A stretch of DNA of 24,511 nucleotides from Solobacterium sp. (GTDB taxonomy: Bacteria > Bacillota_I > Bacilli_A > Erysipelotrichales > Erysipelotrichaceae): positions 1 through 24,511 of the forward strand of contig JABZMB010000019.1 of assembly GCA_015256455.1 (NCBI GenBank), given 5' to 3'. Within the stretch, counting starts at the first letter, position 1, and each line of letters begins with the position of its first letter. Positions 8,895 to 17,573 of the stretch are shown here, one piece after another. The notes below the pieces were generated by a model, which saw nothing but the letters and a program-made list of their open reading frames with translations, had not been told where the DNA came from and searched no databases. Both the position numbers and the translations under genes were made by a program.

Positions 8895-10233
8895 AATCAT
8901 GATTTAGTCTAATCAACTGTAATAACTGCCAACGACCATTGTCGTTCTTTACAAAGCCGATTCCACTTTCGGAAATTAACCTTGCATCCTCAAAGGTACA
9001 TGGAATGACAATTTTACCTGTCATATCAATATATCCCCATTTTCCATTTTTCTTAACTGCCGCAAGTCCACCATTAAATGAACTTACTTCTTCAAAATCA
9101 CCAAGATCAACTTCTTTTCCAGTAGGGTCAATAAATATCCACTTCTTGCCCTTCTTAACAGCCGCAAGCGTTGTATCATTAAATCCCTTAGCATCTTCAT
9201 AGACTTGATCTGATATTTGTTCGCCCTTCTTGTTTACAAGGATATAACGAAGATCCTTTTGAACAATTAGCGAATCATTTCTACAAGGAACACCTCGCTC
9301 ATCAACAACGATGGAATCAAACTTCTCATCAGTAATTGGATTTGCTTTACTATCTAACAGTGCCCAATAACCACCATTTTTAGTTGCTCCACCAACACCA
9401 TTTGTAATGATTGTTGCATCCTTATAGTTCTCACTAATCTTCTTATAAGATGTCGCATCATAATACGCCCATTTTGATCCATCATATGCCAATATGACAT
9501 TACCAATCTGCTCTTTAAATTGTGTAATTTTCTTCAAATCAGAATTAGCATCATATAAATATTCAGGAGTAAGAATTACATCACCCTTTGCATTGATGTA
9601 CATTGGTTTATCATTTTTTACAACAGCTGCTATATCACTAAAGAACTCCTCAGCTTCTGTATACATGTTTGATATACCACTTGCATATCCGCTTTGATCA
9701 ACATATGACCATGTTTCACCTTGCTTAACCGGTGCTAATTTCTGTTTATCAGAAAATGCCTTCACATCTTCAAAATTACCAATTAGTTTATACACATACT
9801 TAATCTCAGCCATGATTTTATCCACTGCTTCAGACTTTAAGTTTCTCTTTTGGAAAGACTCATACAAACTAAACGCATCACCAAACTTCTTTTTCTCAAT
9901 ATATAGTTGTAAACCATATTCATACGCTTTTGGTTCTAATGGATATGCAGAGATTACTTCTCTTTCATACCATCTTTCGGCAGCACGCAAGTCATCATTT
10001 GCTTTATATGCATCGCAAATTTCCAACTGAATATCTAATGAAGGTTTGATATCCATGGCTTCTTTATATTCTTTTACAGCCTTCTTAATCGTACCGTTTT
10101 TACTAGCTTGTCTAGCAAGTGTTATATGTTGCTCATATTCTTGCTTAGTAGTTAAATTTGTATTCACTAACGAGTAAATACTTGCAATAGAAATAAGTAC
10201 GATTCCCAAAGGTATCAATATTTCTTTCTTCAT
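8893..10233 (-). CDS. Membrane-anchored TPR and WG-repeat protein
   Basis: This is a 446-aa protein. An N-terminal hydrophobic helix (about 5-24, after MKKE) acts as an uncleaved anchor or signal, so the rest is probably outside the membrane. Residues 32-165 are helical TPR-like repeats (AVKEYKEAM, AAERWYERE, FGDAFSLYE). Residues 172-440 carry WG repeats with the W.(Y/F).D..G pattern: WSYVDQSG, WAYYDATS, WIFIDPTG and WGYIDMTG. It starts one nt after the prepilin-peptidase stop, and its Shine-Dalgarno GGGGGT lies inside that gene's last codons. Gram-negative Tad systems use the TPR lipoprotein TadD; this protein could fill an analogous assembly role, which is inference. Confidence 0.85.
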   Translation of the reverse strand: MKKEILIPLGIVLISIASIYSLVNTNLTTKQEYEQHITLARQASKNGTIKKAVKEYKEAMDIKPSLDIQLEICDAYKANDDLRAAERWYEREVISAYPLEPKAYEYGLQLYIEKKKFGDAFSLYESFQKRNLKSEAVDKIMAEIKYVYKLIGNFEDVKAFSDKQKLAPVKQGETWSYVDQSGYASGISNMYTEAEEFFSDIAAVVKNDKPMYINAKGDVILTPEYLYDANSDLKKITQFKEQIGNVILAYDGSKWAYYDATSYKKISENYKDATIITNGVGGATKNGGYWALLDSKANPITDEKFDSIVVDERGVPCRNDSLIVQKDLRYILVNKKGEQISDQVYEDAKGFNDTTLAAVKKGKKWIFIDPTGKEVDLGDFEEVSSFNGGLAAVKKNGKWGYIDMTGKIVIPCTFEDARLISESGIGFVKNDNGRWQLLQLIRLNHD

Positions 10234-10234
10234 T

Positions 10235-10930
10235 CTATACCCCCATTGAAATAGCGGAAATAATTAACCCAGCGAAAATAAACGGTGCTAAAGGTAACTC
10301 ACTATCACGAGTTAACTTCTTTAAAAATAGTCCAATAACAGATACAAAGAAGATACATACCATACCTGTAATAACCATATGGAAACTATCATTTACACCT
10401 AAAATAATACCAATCACACTGAGTAACTTAACGTCACCCATTCCGATTGCATTCTTATTCATAAACCGACAAACTACGCCTATGAGCAAGAATGCCAATC
10501 CAGCAATCAACATATCTATAAGGAGAAACAGAGCAGATATTTCTTTTGCTGTAAAAATAGTTAATAGTACAACTATTACTTTAATACCAAGTAAAGTAAT
10601 CAATGCTCGATTTGGAATAATGTGATACTTTAAATCGTAAAGAGTAATAACAAACAAAGCATTTACTAATACCATCGTATTTAAACTATCTAAAAATGTA
10701 TTCTGGTAAAACAGTAATAACATGCATGCAATTACAATATCCAAGCAGAACTTTACAGATAATAATTTAATATCAAATGAATCAGTGATTTTTGTAATAA
10801 TCTGATTCATTTTATCTTCGACATACTTTTCGTTCTCATCATACTTTTCAGATTTAGATACATACAGAAATAGGAAACATAAACCTACTGACAAAATAAT
10901 GAGGCCAATTACCTTAGTAATATTATCCAT
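10235..10930 (-). CDS. A24-family prepilin peptidase (TadV/CpaA-like)
   Basis: This is a 231-aa polytopic membrane aspartic protease. Both catalytic aspartates are seen: LYDLKYHIIPN (D99) and GMGDVK (D166, the GxGD motif). It lacks the N-terminal zinc/methylase domain of PilD, as usual for Tad prepilin peptidases, but has a roughly 60-residue N-terminal extension with one extra helix. It should cleave the Flp pilin and the TadE-like pseudopilins of this operon after their conserved glycine. It lies between the second TadE-like gene (one nt upstream) and the WG-repeat gene. Confidence 0.93.
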   Translation of the reverse strand: MDNITKVIGLIILSVGLCFLFLYVSKSEKYDENEKYVEDKMNQIITKITDSFDIKLLSVKFCLDIVIACMLLLFYQNTFLDSLNTMVLVNALFVITLYDLKYHIIPNRALITLLGIKVIVVLLTIFTAKEISALFLLIDMLIAGLAFLLIGVVCRFMNKNAIGMGDVKLLSVIGIILGVNDSFHMVITGMVCIFFVSVIGLFLKKLTRDSELPLAPFIFAGLIISAISMGV

Positions 10931-10931
10931 T

Positions 10932-11597
10932 TTATCCTCCCCAAATCTCTGTGTATGCTACATGTGAGCATTCAATACCTTTTTTTATTTCCAAATTAAA
11001 GAATTTAAATATTGGTAACTCAATAGTGTATCTAGCTACAATTGCAACACCGCCTGTTAATCCAGATTCTTTACCATCAAAGAAAATATCTGAACCAGAT
11101 GTATCCAAATTTTTTATATGGTACATTTGCATAAAAGTATTAGCATCCATTACAGCAGTTTTTAGATTAAGTTTAATTAACTGTGTAGCTAGTGCATCTC
11201 CAGCAGCATTATATAAATATCCGCTACCACTATCATTTTTTAAACTGCCCAACAAATCAGCCGCTTGGCCACTAATTTTCCCTAAAGTAGTAGAATCCCC
11301 ATTCAGTAGTTCTGATATTTTTTTCAATCCATCAACAACTTTATCGTTTGATAAAGTATTAGCAACCTTTGAAGTATATCCATCTTTTCCACTGAATACT
11401 TCTGTAAACTTAGTAGCATACAGAATATGTGAATACTCAGATATTTCTTTAGCTGAAATATCTGCAGCAATCGCTACTCTTTCTTGGGTATATGCTATAC
11501 GAATAACAGAAAGGATAGCATATATTGATAACATAAAAATCATAAGTGAAATACTTGCTTCAATAATTACCGTACCTTTTCTACTATTTTTTTTCAT
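10932..11597 (-). CDS. TadE-like pseudopilin (second copy)
   Basis: This is a 221-aa protein. The N-terminus RKGTVIIEASISLMIF is a class III prepilin signal with Gly8 before the cleavage site, glutamate at mature +5 (E13) and a hydrophobic helix to about residue 32. The rest is a soluble extracytoplasmic domain with little recognisable homology. It is 39 nt after the lipoprotein gene and directly precedes the prepilin peptidase, which fits a minor pilin. The Shine-Dalgarno AAAGGA is about 10 nt from the ATG, somewhat far, so translation may be modest. Confidence 0.85.
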   Translation of the reverse strand: MKKNSRKGTVIIEASISLMIFMLSIYAILSVIRIAYTQERVAIAADISAKEISEYSHILYATKFTEVFSGKDGYTSKVANTLSNDKVVDGLKKISELLNGDSTTLGKISGQAADLLGSLKNDSGSGYLYNAAGDALATQLIKLNLKTAVMDANTFMQMYHIKNLDTSGSDIFFDGKESGLTGGVAIVARYTIELPIFKFFNLEIKKGIECSHVAYTEIWGG

Positions 11598-11636
11598 CTC
11601 ACTGCCATCCTTTCTCTTGAATTTGATATTATCAGT

Positions 11637-12335
11637 TTATTCGGTTACAACTTTAAGACCTAGACTATTCGCTACTTCTTCTGCTTTTGACCCCTTAGGT
11701 GTATGAATTTCTACATTCTTATTTGAATTTTCTGGGAAGTAGAATACGTCTGTTATTTCAGTTACACTTGCCGGGATTTTAATATATTTGATAACTACAT
11801 TATGAGAAAATGTTAATTTTCCGATTGATTTAAGACCTTCTGGAAACTCAACAAATTCTAATTTACTACATCCATTAAATGCTAGATCATCAATCTTTTC
11901 TAATGAAGTTCCCAAATAAACAAACTTCATTGCCTTATCCACTGTAAACGCAGATTTTGAAATAACCCTTACGGTATCAGGTAATACAACCGCTTCACAG
12001 TTTTGCATGTTAGCTAATCCTCTTTCGCCGATAGCTAACACTGGTTTACCATTAATCTCTTTAGGTACTACAACTACTTTTTCTTCAGAAGAACAGCCTT
12101 CAATTACAACACCTTCATTCCAATCGTTATAACTAAAGTATTTCTTATCTGTCTCCGGGAAGTCTTTGAAGTTCTTCTCAGTTACTTCAGAGTTGTTAGT
12201 TGTCGCTGTATTATTTTCTGTTTCGTTTGTAGATGTACTTGTTGTAGTGTCTTGTTTTGGTTCCTTAGGTCCACAGCCTACTAAACCCACAAGCATGATT
12301 CCTGCAAATAATCCTGTTAATAATTTCTTGTTCAT
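11637..12335 (-). CDS. Lipoprotein with BspA-type leucine-rich repeats
   Basis: This is a 232-aa protein. A lipoprotein signal peptide ends in the lipobox LVGC (Cys21), followed by a Thr/Asn/Ser-rich linker to about residue 55. Residues 85-200 hold LRR_5/BspA-type repeats of the form ISKSAF..., IDDLAFNGCSKLEFVEFP, IGKLTF...IKYIKIP. Such repeats typically mediate protein or surface binding. It sits between the DUF5702/TadG-like gene and the second pseudopilin with a strong GAGGAG site, so it appears to be an integral member of this Tad operon. It may be an assembly or anchoring lipoprotein at the outer face of the membrane, which is inference. Confidence 0.88.
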   Translation of the reverse strand: MNKKLLTGLFAGIMLVGLVGCGPKEPKQDTTTSTSTNETENNTATTNNSEVTEKNFKDFPETDKKYFSYNDWNEGVVIEGCSSEEKVVVVPKEINGKPVLAIGERGLANMQNCEAVVLPDTVRVISKSAFTVDKAMKFVYLGTSLEKIDDLAFNGCSKLEFVEFPEGLKSIGKLTFSHNVVIKYIKIPASVTEITDVFYFPENSNKNVEIHTPKGSKAEEVANSLGLKVVTE

Positions 12336-12352
12336 AATTTTCTCCTCTTTGT

Positions 12353-15300
12353 TTATGAATAACCCTTAACTTGTTTTATAGTAAATTCTGCCCATTTCGT
12401 TGTTTTTATAACATCCTTAGCGCTACGTCCATTAGCATCAAATGACTGTATTATAGGTATAGTAAGCATTAATGGTTCTACCTTAACTTGCCCTTGCAGT
12501 TGATAATACATTATACAATTATCTAGTTTCCATTCACCTCCCTTTCGAAGTTGCATATTTCCCTCAACCAATTTTCCAATTCTGTTTAGAAGTGTTGTAT
12601 ACATTGAATTATCGATTGATTGATACACAAGAAAAGCATACATATAGTCGGAATAGAATAATCCTTTTGAGTCTTCAGGATTATACTTACTATCTGACTT
12701 GCTGTTATCTCCAAGACTACCAGTAGATTCTTCACTTGATGTATCTTGATTAAATGCATATTTCCATTGTTTATAACTAATCTTATAAAATGTTACTGGT
12801 AATCCTTTTTTTATGACCTCTAGATCATTTGCACTTTCCATTGTGGCAAGAGCTAGAATTAAGATAGTTTTTGTAAGTGGTGCAGGAACTATTCCTTGTG
12901 TTATTCCTTGAATTGCATCTGCAACTGTTTCGATTCCAAGTGCAGTAAAATTGTTTTTATCATCACCATATCTCCAAAAATTAATAAATCCAGATAGTAT
13001 ATTACTTGCAAAACGAATTTTAAATATATCCCCAAATGATGCTTCTAGGTTTTCTTTAAGAGTAGCCTTACCATATAGACAGTACTCCACTTCACCTAAG
13101 TAAAGCGCGTTATTTTTGTTAGATATTAACTGATTTGTTAGCGAGATGTTATCAGTAAAATGTGTAGGATCTAATTCACCAAATTTATCTTTATACGTAT
13201 TTTTCAGTTCATCCCACTTATCAGCATGCGCCATTGTATTATTATTCGCAGCTGCATCTCTCTTATACCACGCCTCATTACTATATGTTGCATGAGAGAA
13301 CATGTCCATAATATATTCTATTACAAATAATCTATCTCTAGCATCTGCTGCAATTTCAGTAATATCTCCGTTAGCTATTTTCCCAATTAACTCAGAAAGT
13401 TGTTTTAATTGAGATAAAATGCTTCCTCCTCCGGAAACCTCTGGCAAGGAACCTGTACCAGGATAAACTAAATATGAGTCATATTTTAAAGCACTCTTTT
13501 TTTGCTCTTCTCCTTGTTTGCTAAAACCTTCATTCTGTTTCTGATATTTATCAACGTCTTTTTCAAGTTGGTCAATATTTTTGAAATGTTTTTGCAATTC
13601 CTTATATAACGGAGGAATATGATCTGTTGGATTAATATTTTCTAAATCCGGATCATTTCCAGATACTGTCCGAGATATATCACGTTTTTTATACAACTCA
13701 TCTTTAGAAGGCTTTACAAGCTGTTCATTAAATTGTGCAGCATATTGTTTGCCATCTGAAATAGACATCGTAATTTTTGTTGTATCACTACCAACCTTTC
13801 CCTTTGTAATCGAAATGAATTCCTCTCCAGAAGATACATCCGCTAGTTTTTTATCACCATACATTTGTTTCTCAAGGGCTTCCTTAGCAGCTTCTAATAG
13901 TTTTCGTGAATTTTGTAGTCTTTGCTTTAATTCATTTAGCGATTCTAGCGTTATGCTTTTCTCAAGTTGTGAAATTTTATTTTCGACAGTTTCTGTATCA
14001 TTTTTATTCGCTTCAATTTCGCCTAACTCCACCAAATCTTTTTCACCATGTTCATTACCACGGATACTGTTAGCTTCCTTACTCCATTTATTCTTAGTAT
14101 TAACATAATTATCAATGAGTTCTCGTAACTTTTGTATTGGTTTTAATTTCTTTGTATTACCATCAATCTCAATCTTTCCACCATCAATAACTACATCTAT
14201 ATACGTAATCATAGTTGAAAGGTAATCAATTTCTTTAGCATACCTTTCACTAACTTTTTTCGTGAACTCTTCAAGTGTTGCTTCACCACCCATAAATTCT
14301 GAAGTGAATGTATAATTTCTACCAATAATCTTATCTACAACACCCGGATTATATACGAGATTATTATATTTTGATGTTGCTAACTGGTACGTCGAAGTAT
14401 TATCAGAAGATAATGAGCGTAATAATTTGTTTGCTGCCCCTTTTTTCTTTTTTACCTCATCTTGCCAGTCTCTGTATTCGGGGTCATACTCAATCTTCTC
14501 TCCATCATGTAGTGAAAATTGGTGTATCACCTCCAATTTTTTTGTTACTTCTACTAAATCTTTTACTTGAGACTCTAATTTATCATCCAGAGTCGTTCCA
14601 TTTTCAGTTAATGCCCGTTGTGCTTCAATTGCATAAATTGCTTCGTTAATATCGCCATTGCTAGGTAATTTTTTATTTAATTCTCCCAATCTCTGACTTA
14701 TCTTATCTGTTGTTTCAGAAAGCGCATCATAGGCTTTTTTATACTCATCCATTATTTGGTCATAATCACTTTGTGTAATGTAATATTTTCCATCCTCCTC
14801 AGATGTTATAGAGTCTTTTACTGCTTTTTTCTCACTATCTCCCTTGATGTCATAATCTGTATTCGGTCTTAGTTTCAGAGCCTTTACACCATCTGTCGCA
14901 ACATAACGGAGAGTAGCTAACTCATTTGCTTTTTTGAAATCATTCCAAATCTTATTAACATCTGATTCTAAAGACTCAAAATGCGTTGCAAGTTCATGAG
15001 TAGGAGTTTCAATCAGTTCCTCGTAAGCCACAGCTATTTGCTGATATTTGTATAATACAAAATATGTATTGAAAATAGCTTCCATCAATTCACCCTCAGC
15101 TTTTGCGTACTCTTGTTTCGCATTCGCTGTTGGTTCATATTCTTCCGCTTCTTCAACTTCTTTTGTTTGATTACTAAAAACATTGAATCTATCCAATAAT
15201 TTTTCAACTATTACAGGTATACCACGGTATTTCATAAATTCTACAATCTGATCTTCAATCAAAACCGGGTTGGTTAATTTTCCATTTTCAGCTGCTGTAA

Positions 15301-15709
15301 TTGTAGGTTCTTCAGATAATGACATCTGCAGGAAATTAGATGTCTTCCCTTTTTCTCCTTGAAATAGATTTCTTACAGCATCAATAAATAAACCTGTCTG
15401 TGCATCATCAACACCATTCTGTTTGAGCATAGCAGAAAAATATTTCTCAGCCTTTTTCATAAATTCTTCTGGAGATTGTACAGATGCCATCATGCCATAG
15501 AACTCTTTTAGGTCTGGATCATAATGTGCAAGGACGGTATTTAACGAAAGATCGGCAGCCGATACAGCCTGCGCCTTTGCCAGTTCCACTCTACTTAAAT
15601 CTGTAAATACACTAGCAAACACTAGACACGGTACCAAGATAACTGTTAAAAAGACTGTAATAGCTCCTTTTCTTAATCCATCTTTTTTCTTTTTCTGAAA
15701 TATCTTCAT
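12353..15709 (-). CDS. Very long DUF5702/TadG-like pilus-associated protein
   Basis: This is a 1118-aa protein. After a lysine-rich start, RKGAITVFLTVIL (from residue 14) gives a pseudopilin-like transmembrane segment without the usual Glu5. It is followed by a TadG/DUF5702 hallmark region (DLSRVELAKAQAVSAADLS, then YDPDLKEFYGMMAS). The middle (about 170-800) is Lys/Glu-rich and strongly helical, with probable long coiled coils. The C-terminal third has hydrophobic stretches and a final domain near 1000-1118. DUF5702 proteins commonly lie in clostridial Tad clusters, and the N-terminal membrane anchor is the shared element. It follows the first TadE-like gene by 11 nt. Its size suggests an extended structure, perhaps a tip, sheath or wall-spanning scaffold, but this is inference. 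Confidence 0.8.
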   Translation of the reverse strand: MKIFQKKKKDGLRKGAITVFLTVILVPCLVFASVFTDLSRVELAKAQAVSAADLSLNTVLAHYDPDLKEFYGMMASVQSPEEFMKKAEKYFSAMLKQNGVDDAQTGLFIDAVRNLFQGEKGKTSNFLQMSLSEEPTITAAENGKLTNPVLIEDQIVEFMKYRGIPVIVEKLLDRFNVFSNQTKEVEEAEEYEPTANAKQEYAKAEGELMEAIFNTYFVLYKYQQIAVAYEELIETPTHELATHFESLESDVNKIWNDFKKANELATLRYVATDGVKALKLRPNTDYDIKGDSEKKAVKDSITSEEDGKYYITQSDYDQIMDEYKKAYDALSETTDKISQRLGELNKKLPSNGDINEAIYAIEAQRALTENGTTLDDKLESQVKDLVEVTKKLEVIHQFSLHDGEKIEYDPEYRDWQDEVKKKKGAANKLLRSLSSDNTSTYQLATSKYNNLVYNPGVVDKIIGRNYTFTSEFMGGEATLEEFTKKVSERYAKEIDYLSTMITYIDVVIDGGKIEIDGNTKKLKPIQKLRELIDNYVNTKNKWSKEANSIRGNEHGEKDLVELGEIEANKNDTETVENKISQLEKSITLESLNELKQRLQNSRKLLEAAKEALEKQMYGDKKLADVSSGEEFISITKGKVGSDTTKITMSISDGKQYAAQFNEQLVKPSKDELYKKRDISRTVSGNDPDLENINPTDHIPPLYKELQKHFKNIDQLEKDVDKYQKQNEGFSKQGEEQKKSALKYDSYLVYPGTGSLPEVSGGGSILSQLKQLSELIGKIANGDITEIAADARDRLFVIEYIMDMFSHATYSNEAWYKRDAAANNNTMAHADKWDELKNTYKDKFGELDPTHFTDNISLTNQLISNKNNALYLGEVEYCLYGKATLKENLEASFGDIFKIRFASNILSGFINFWRYGDDKNNFTALGIETVADAIQGITQGIVPAPLTKTILILALATMESANDLEVIKKGLPVTFYKISYKQWKYAFNQDTSSEESTGSLGDNSKSDSKYNPEDSKGLFYSDYMYAFLVYQSIDNSMYTTLLNRIGKLVEGNMQLRKGGEWKLDNCIMYYQLQGQVKVEPLMLTIPIIQSFDANGRSAKDVIKTTKWAEFTIKQVKGYS

Positions 15710-15720
15710 ATGTTCACCGT

Positions 15721-16371
15721 TTAATTTATAAATTTCCCTATCTTTTCTGCTACATCTTTAATTTTGCCAAAAAAACCGGACATTCCTTCAGAACGCTCTA
15801 CAATATCAGTAAACATTGACATATTTCTGACAAATTCTGCCGGATCTCCTACAAGAATTGTATATTCATCATAATAATGAACTTTCAATGTTTTGTTTGA
15901 GAATGGATATTTGATTGGCATTGGAATGTTGTAATCATAACTAACTTTGATTTGTGACATAATAATTGAACTTTCATAAGCCACATCCGGATTAATTGCA
16001 TCAGGAGCGATACTCTTGATAATGGAATATTCTTTGATTTTACTAATTCTACTAATCAATAAGTCTTCCATCTCTTGTGCCACTTCGCTTCCGTGTCCAG
16101 AAAGGATATGTCTATATGGCTTAATGGCTGCCTTATTTCCGATCTCTGATGGAATACCACCATCTTTAAGTATCTTTACCTGCATTGGATTTTCTGCAGC
16201 AGATGCTGCATCAATCGCAGCATGCACAATCTCAAACTGTATACGTGAATGAATGTAATATATATTTCCCAGCACTATCATCATAAAGACCACAATAAAG
16301 ACAATAGGAAATACAATTGTAGCCTCTACAAGAGACATAGATCCCTTTTCGGATTTTAATGTTTTGTACAT
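15721..16371 (-). CDS. TadE-like pseudopilin (first copy)
   Basis: This is a 216-aa protein. SEKGSMSLVEATIVFP starts a transmembrane helix (to about residue 34). It has the conserved glycine and a glutamate, here at +6 after the glycine rather than +5. The remaining ~180 residues form an extracytoplasmic domain. It lies after the Flp pilin, separated by a 76-nt gap with a stem-loop, and has AGGGGG ahead of the ATG. TadE-family minor pilins are processed by the prepilin peptidase and are needed for pilus assembly in the described systems. Confidence 0.87.
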   Translation of the reverse strand: MYKTLKSEKGSMSLVEATIVFPIVFIVVFMMIVLGNIYYIHSRIQFEIVHAAIDAASAAENPMQVKILKDGGIPSEIGNKAAIKPYRHILSGHGSEVAQEMEDLLISRISKIKEYSIIKSIAPDAINPDVAYESSIIMSQIKVSYDYNIPMPIKYPFSNKTLKVHYYDEYTILVGDPAEFVRNMSMFTDIVERSEGMSGFFGKIKDVAEKIGKFIN

Positions 16372-16410
16372 CGAAATTCCCCCTTCTAAGTGCTGCTAAA
16401 CTCTATAGAA

Positions 16411-16432
16411 GCCCGCCTGTGTTTAGACGGGC
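16411..16432 (-). terminator. Stem-loop after the pilin gene (partial terminator or mRNA-stability hairpin)
   Basis: On the minus strand GCCCGTC and GGCGGGC form a 7-bp GC-rich stem with one G-U pair and an 8-nt loop. It is followed by TTCTATAG rather than a long U run. It sits 16 nt after the flp stop codon and before the first TadE-like gene. It may reduce read-through or protect the pilin mRNA 3' end, so that pilin is made in excess of the downstream genes. Confidence 0.5.
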
Positions 16433-16447
16433 ATGTGTAAAGCAGTT

Positions 16448-16660
16448 TTACTGAACAGCTTCTTGAGCTTTTTGATTCATTGTTTCGAATAAGCTATCTA
16501 ACAATGCACCAATTTGTTTTCTAAATAACGCTGCTAATACCAGAGCGATTGCAATCAAAACAACGATTACAACTAAATCAACAGCACCCTTCTCTTCTTT
16601 CATAAAAGAGTCAAATGCGTTTTTAGCTCTGATTAAAGTAACATTAATCAAATCCATCAT
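16448..16660 (-). CDS. flp: Flp-type (type IVb) major pilin
   Basis: This is a 70-aa prepilin. A 25-residue leader ends EEKG, and the mature part starts AVDLVVIVVLIAIALVLAAL, one long hydrophobic helix, followed by FRKQIG and an amphipathic tail. The size and layout match Flp/Flp1-family pilins, and the position next to tadC is typical. The usual Glu5 is absent, and the only acidic residue in the mature head is Asp3. The first of two ATGs is preferred because AAAGGAG is nine nt upstream. It is exported and polymerised by the TadA/B/C machine after cleavage by the prepilin peptidase. Confidence 0.92.
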   Translation of the reverse strand: MMDLINVTLIRAKNAFDSFMKEEKGAVDLVVIVVLIAIALVLAALFRKQIGALLDSLFETMNQKAQEAVQ

Positions 16661-16684
16661 GTCTTCTTTCTCCTTTCATTAGAC

Positions 16685-17560
16685 TCACAATCCGATATTG
16701 CTGAAAATCGGCACCACTACCATTGTTAATATTGCAATGAATATCAATAGCATTGGCAACAGCAATTTACTATTTGCAGCTTCGCCTTTACGACGAAGAT
16801 ACTGCTGTTTTAATTTCCATTGTTCTTTACTCTGTTGGATTAACATCATCGTTAAATCTTTATTACCCTTTGTTAAACCCTGAACAATGGTGGAGATAAA
16901 CTTTTTTACCTCCTGTACCATGGAACGTTGTCCAAACTCATATAAAGCATCTACTTCCGGTATGCCGTTGTTCATGTTATCAACACTAATCTTCATTTCT
17001 CCGTAAAGGACACCCTCATTAGAGTTTGCTACCTTTTCCCAAGCTTCATGAAGCGTCATACCTGCGTTAACTAGTAACGCTAGCTTTGATATAACTTCGG
17101 TAAATTCATCCAGCATCTCATCTGAGCGTTTCTGGATTTTTTCTTTCATTACCGTTCCATAGTAGTAGAATGCTACACCGCCTACAACCACGAACAATAA
17201 GAACATGGATAAACTTCTAGTAAAGCAATATAGCGGCATCGCGAATGTCATTAGCGTCAGCATCATTGTAAAACGCTGTGCATATGACACTCTCAAGTAG
17301 TAATCAATATATTTCTCGCCATATAAAATTGCGATCTGTTTTCTAGCTTCTCTATCTTCCTTACGACGGAAGTCTAGCCCCAACATATTTACCAATGCAT
17401 ATCCCACAAAATACAATTCATGCATTGGATAATCTTCATCTCCTAAAGTTGCAAATAACGCTGCATCTTTCTTCCCCTTGAAATAAAGATATATATAGAA
17501 CAGAAGAAATAGGATGCCTATCGCAATGACGACAATATCAGTTATTGTAAAAAACCCCAT
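16685..17560 (-). CDS. tadC: Tad inner-membrane platform protein TadC (T2SSF family)
   Basis: This is a 291-aa polytopic protein with an N-terminal hydrophobic helix (about 5-28), a central pair (about 100-135) and a C-terminal helix ending at the last residue. The T2SSF domain is seen as FTEVISKLALLVNAGMTLHEAW and a later charged loop (GLTKGNKDLTMMLIQQS). TadC pairs with TadB to form the platform on which the TadA ATPase acts. It follows tadB by 13 nt with GGAGGG before the ATG, and precedes flp by 24 nt. Confidence 0.92.
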   Translation of the reverse strand: MGFFTITDIVVIAIGILFLLFYIYLYFKGKKDAALFATLGDEDYPMHELYFVGYALVNMLGLDFRRKEDREARKQIAILYGEKYIDYYLRVSYAQRFTMMLTLMTFAMPLYCFTRSLSMFLLFVVVGGVAFYYYGTVMKEKIQKRSDEMLDEFTEVISKLALLVNAGMTLHEAWEKVANSNEGVLYGEMKISVDNMNNGIPEVDALYEFGQRSMVQEVKKFISTIVQGLTKGNKDLTMMLIQQSKEQWKLKQQYLRRKGEAANSKLLLPMLLIFIAILTMVVVPIFSNIGL

Positions 17561-17573
17561 ATTCCCTCCATCA

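Noticed and set aside
8880..8900. ATG at 8900 as start of the FHA gene
   Set aside because: There is no ribosome binding site before it, whereas GAGAGGG precedes the ATG at 8879 at a good distance.
10951..11706. 251-aa open frame on the plus strand
   Set aside because: It is antisense to the second TadE-like gene and the end of the lipoprotein gene. Both of those have clear motifs and ribosome binding sites, and this frame has neither.
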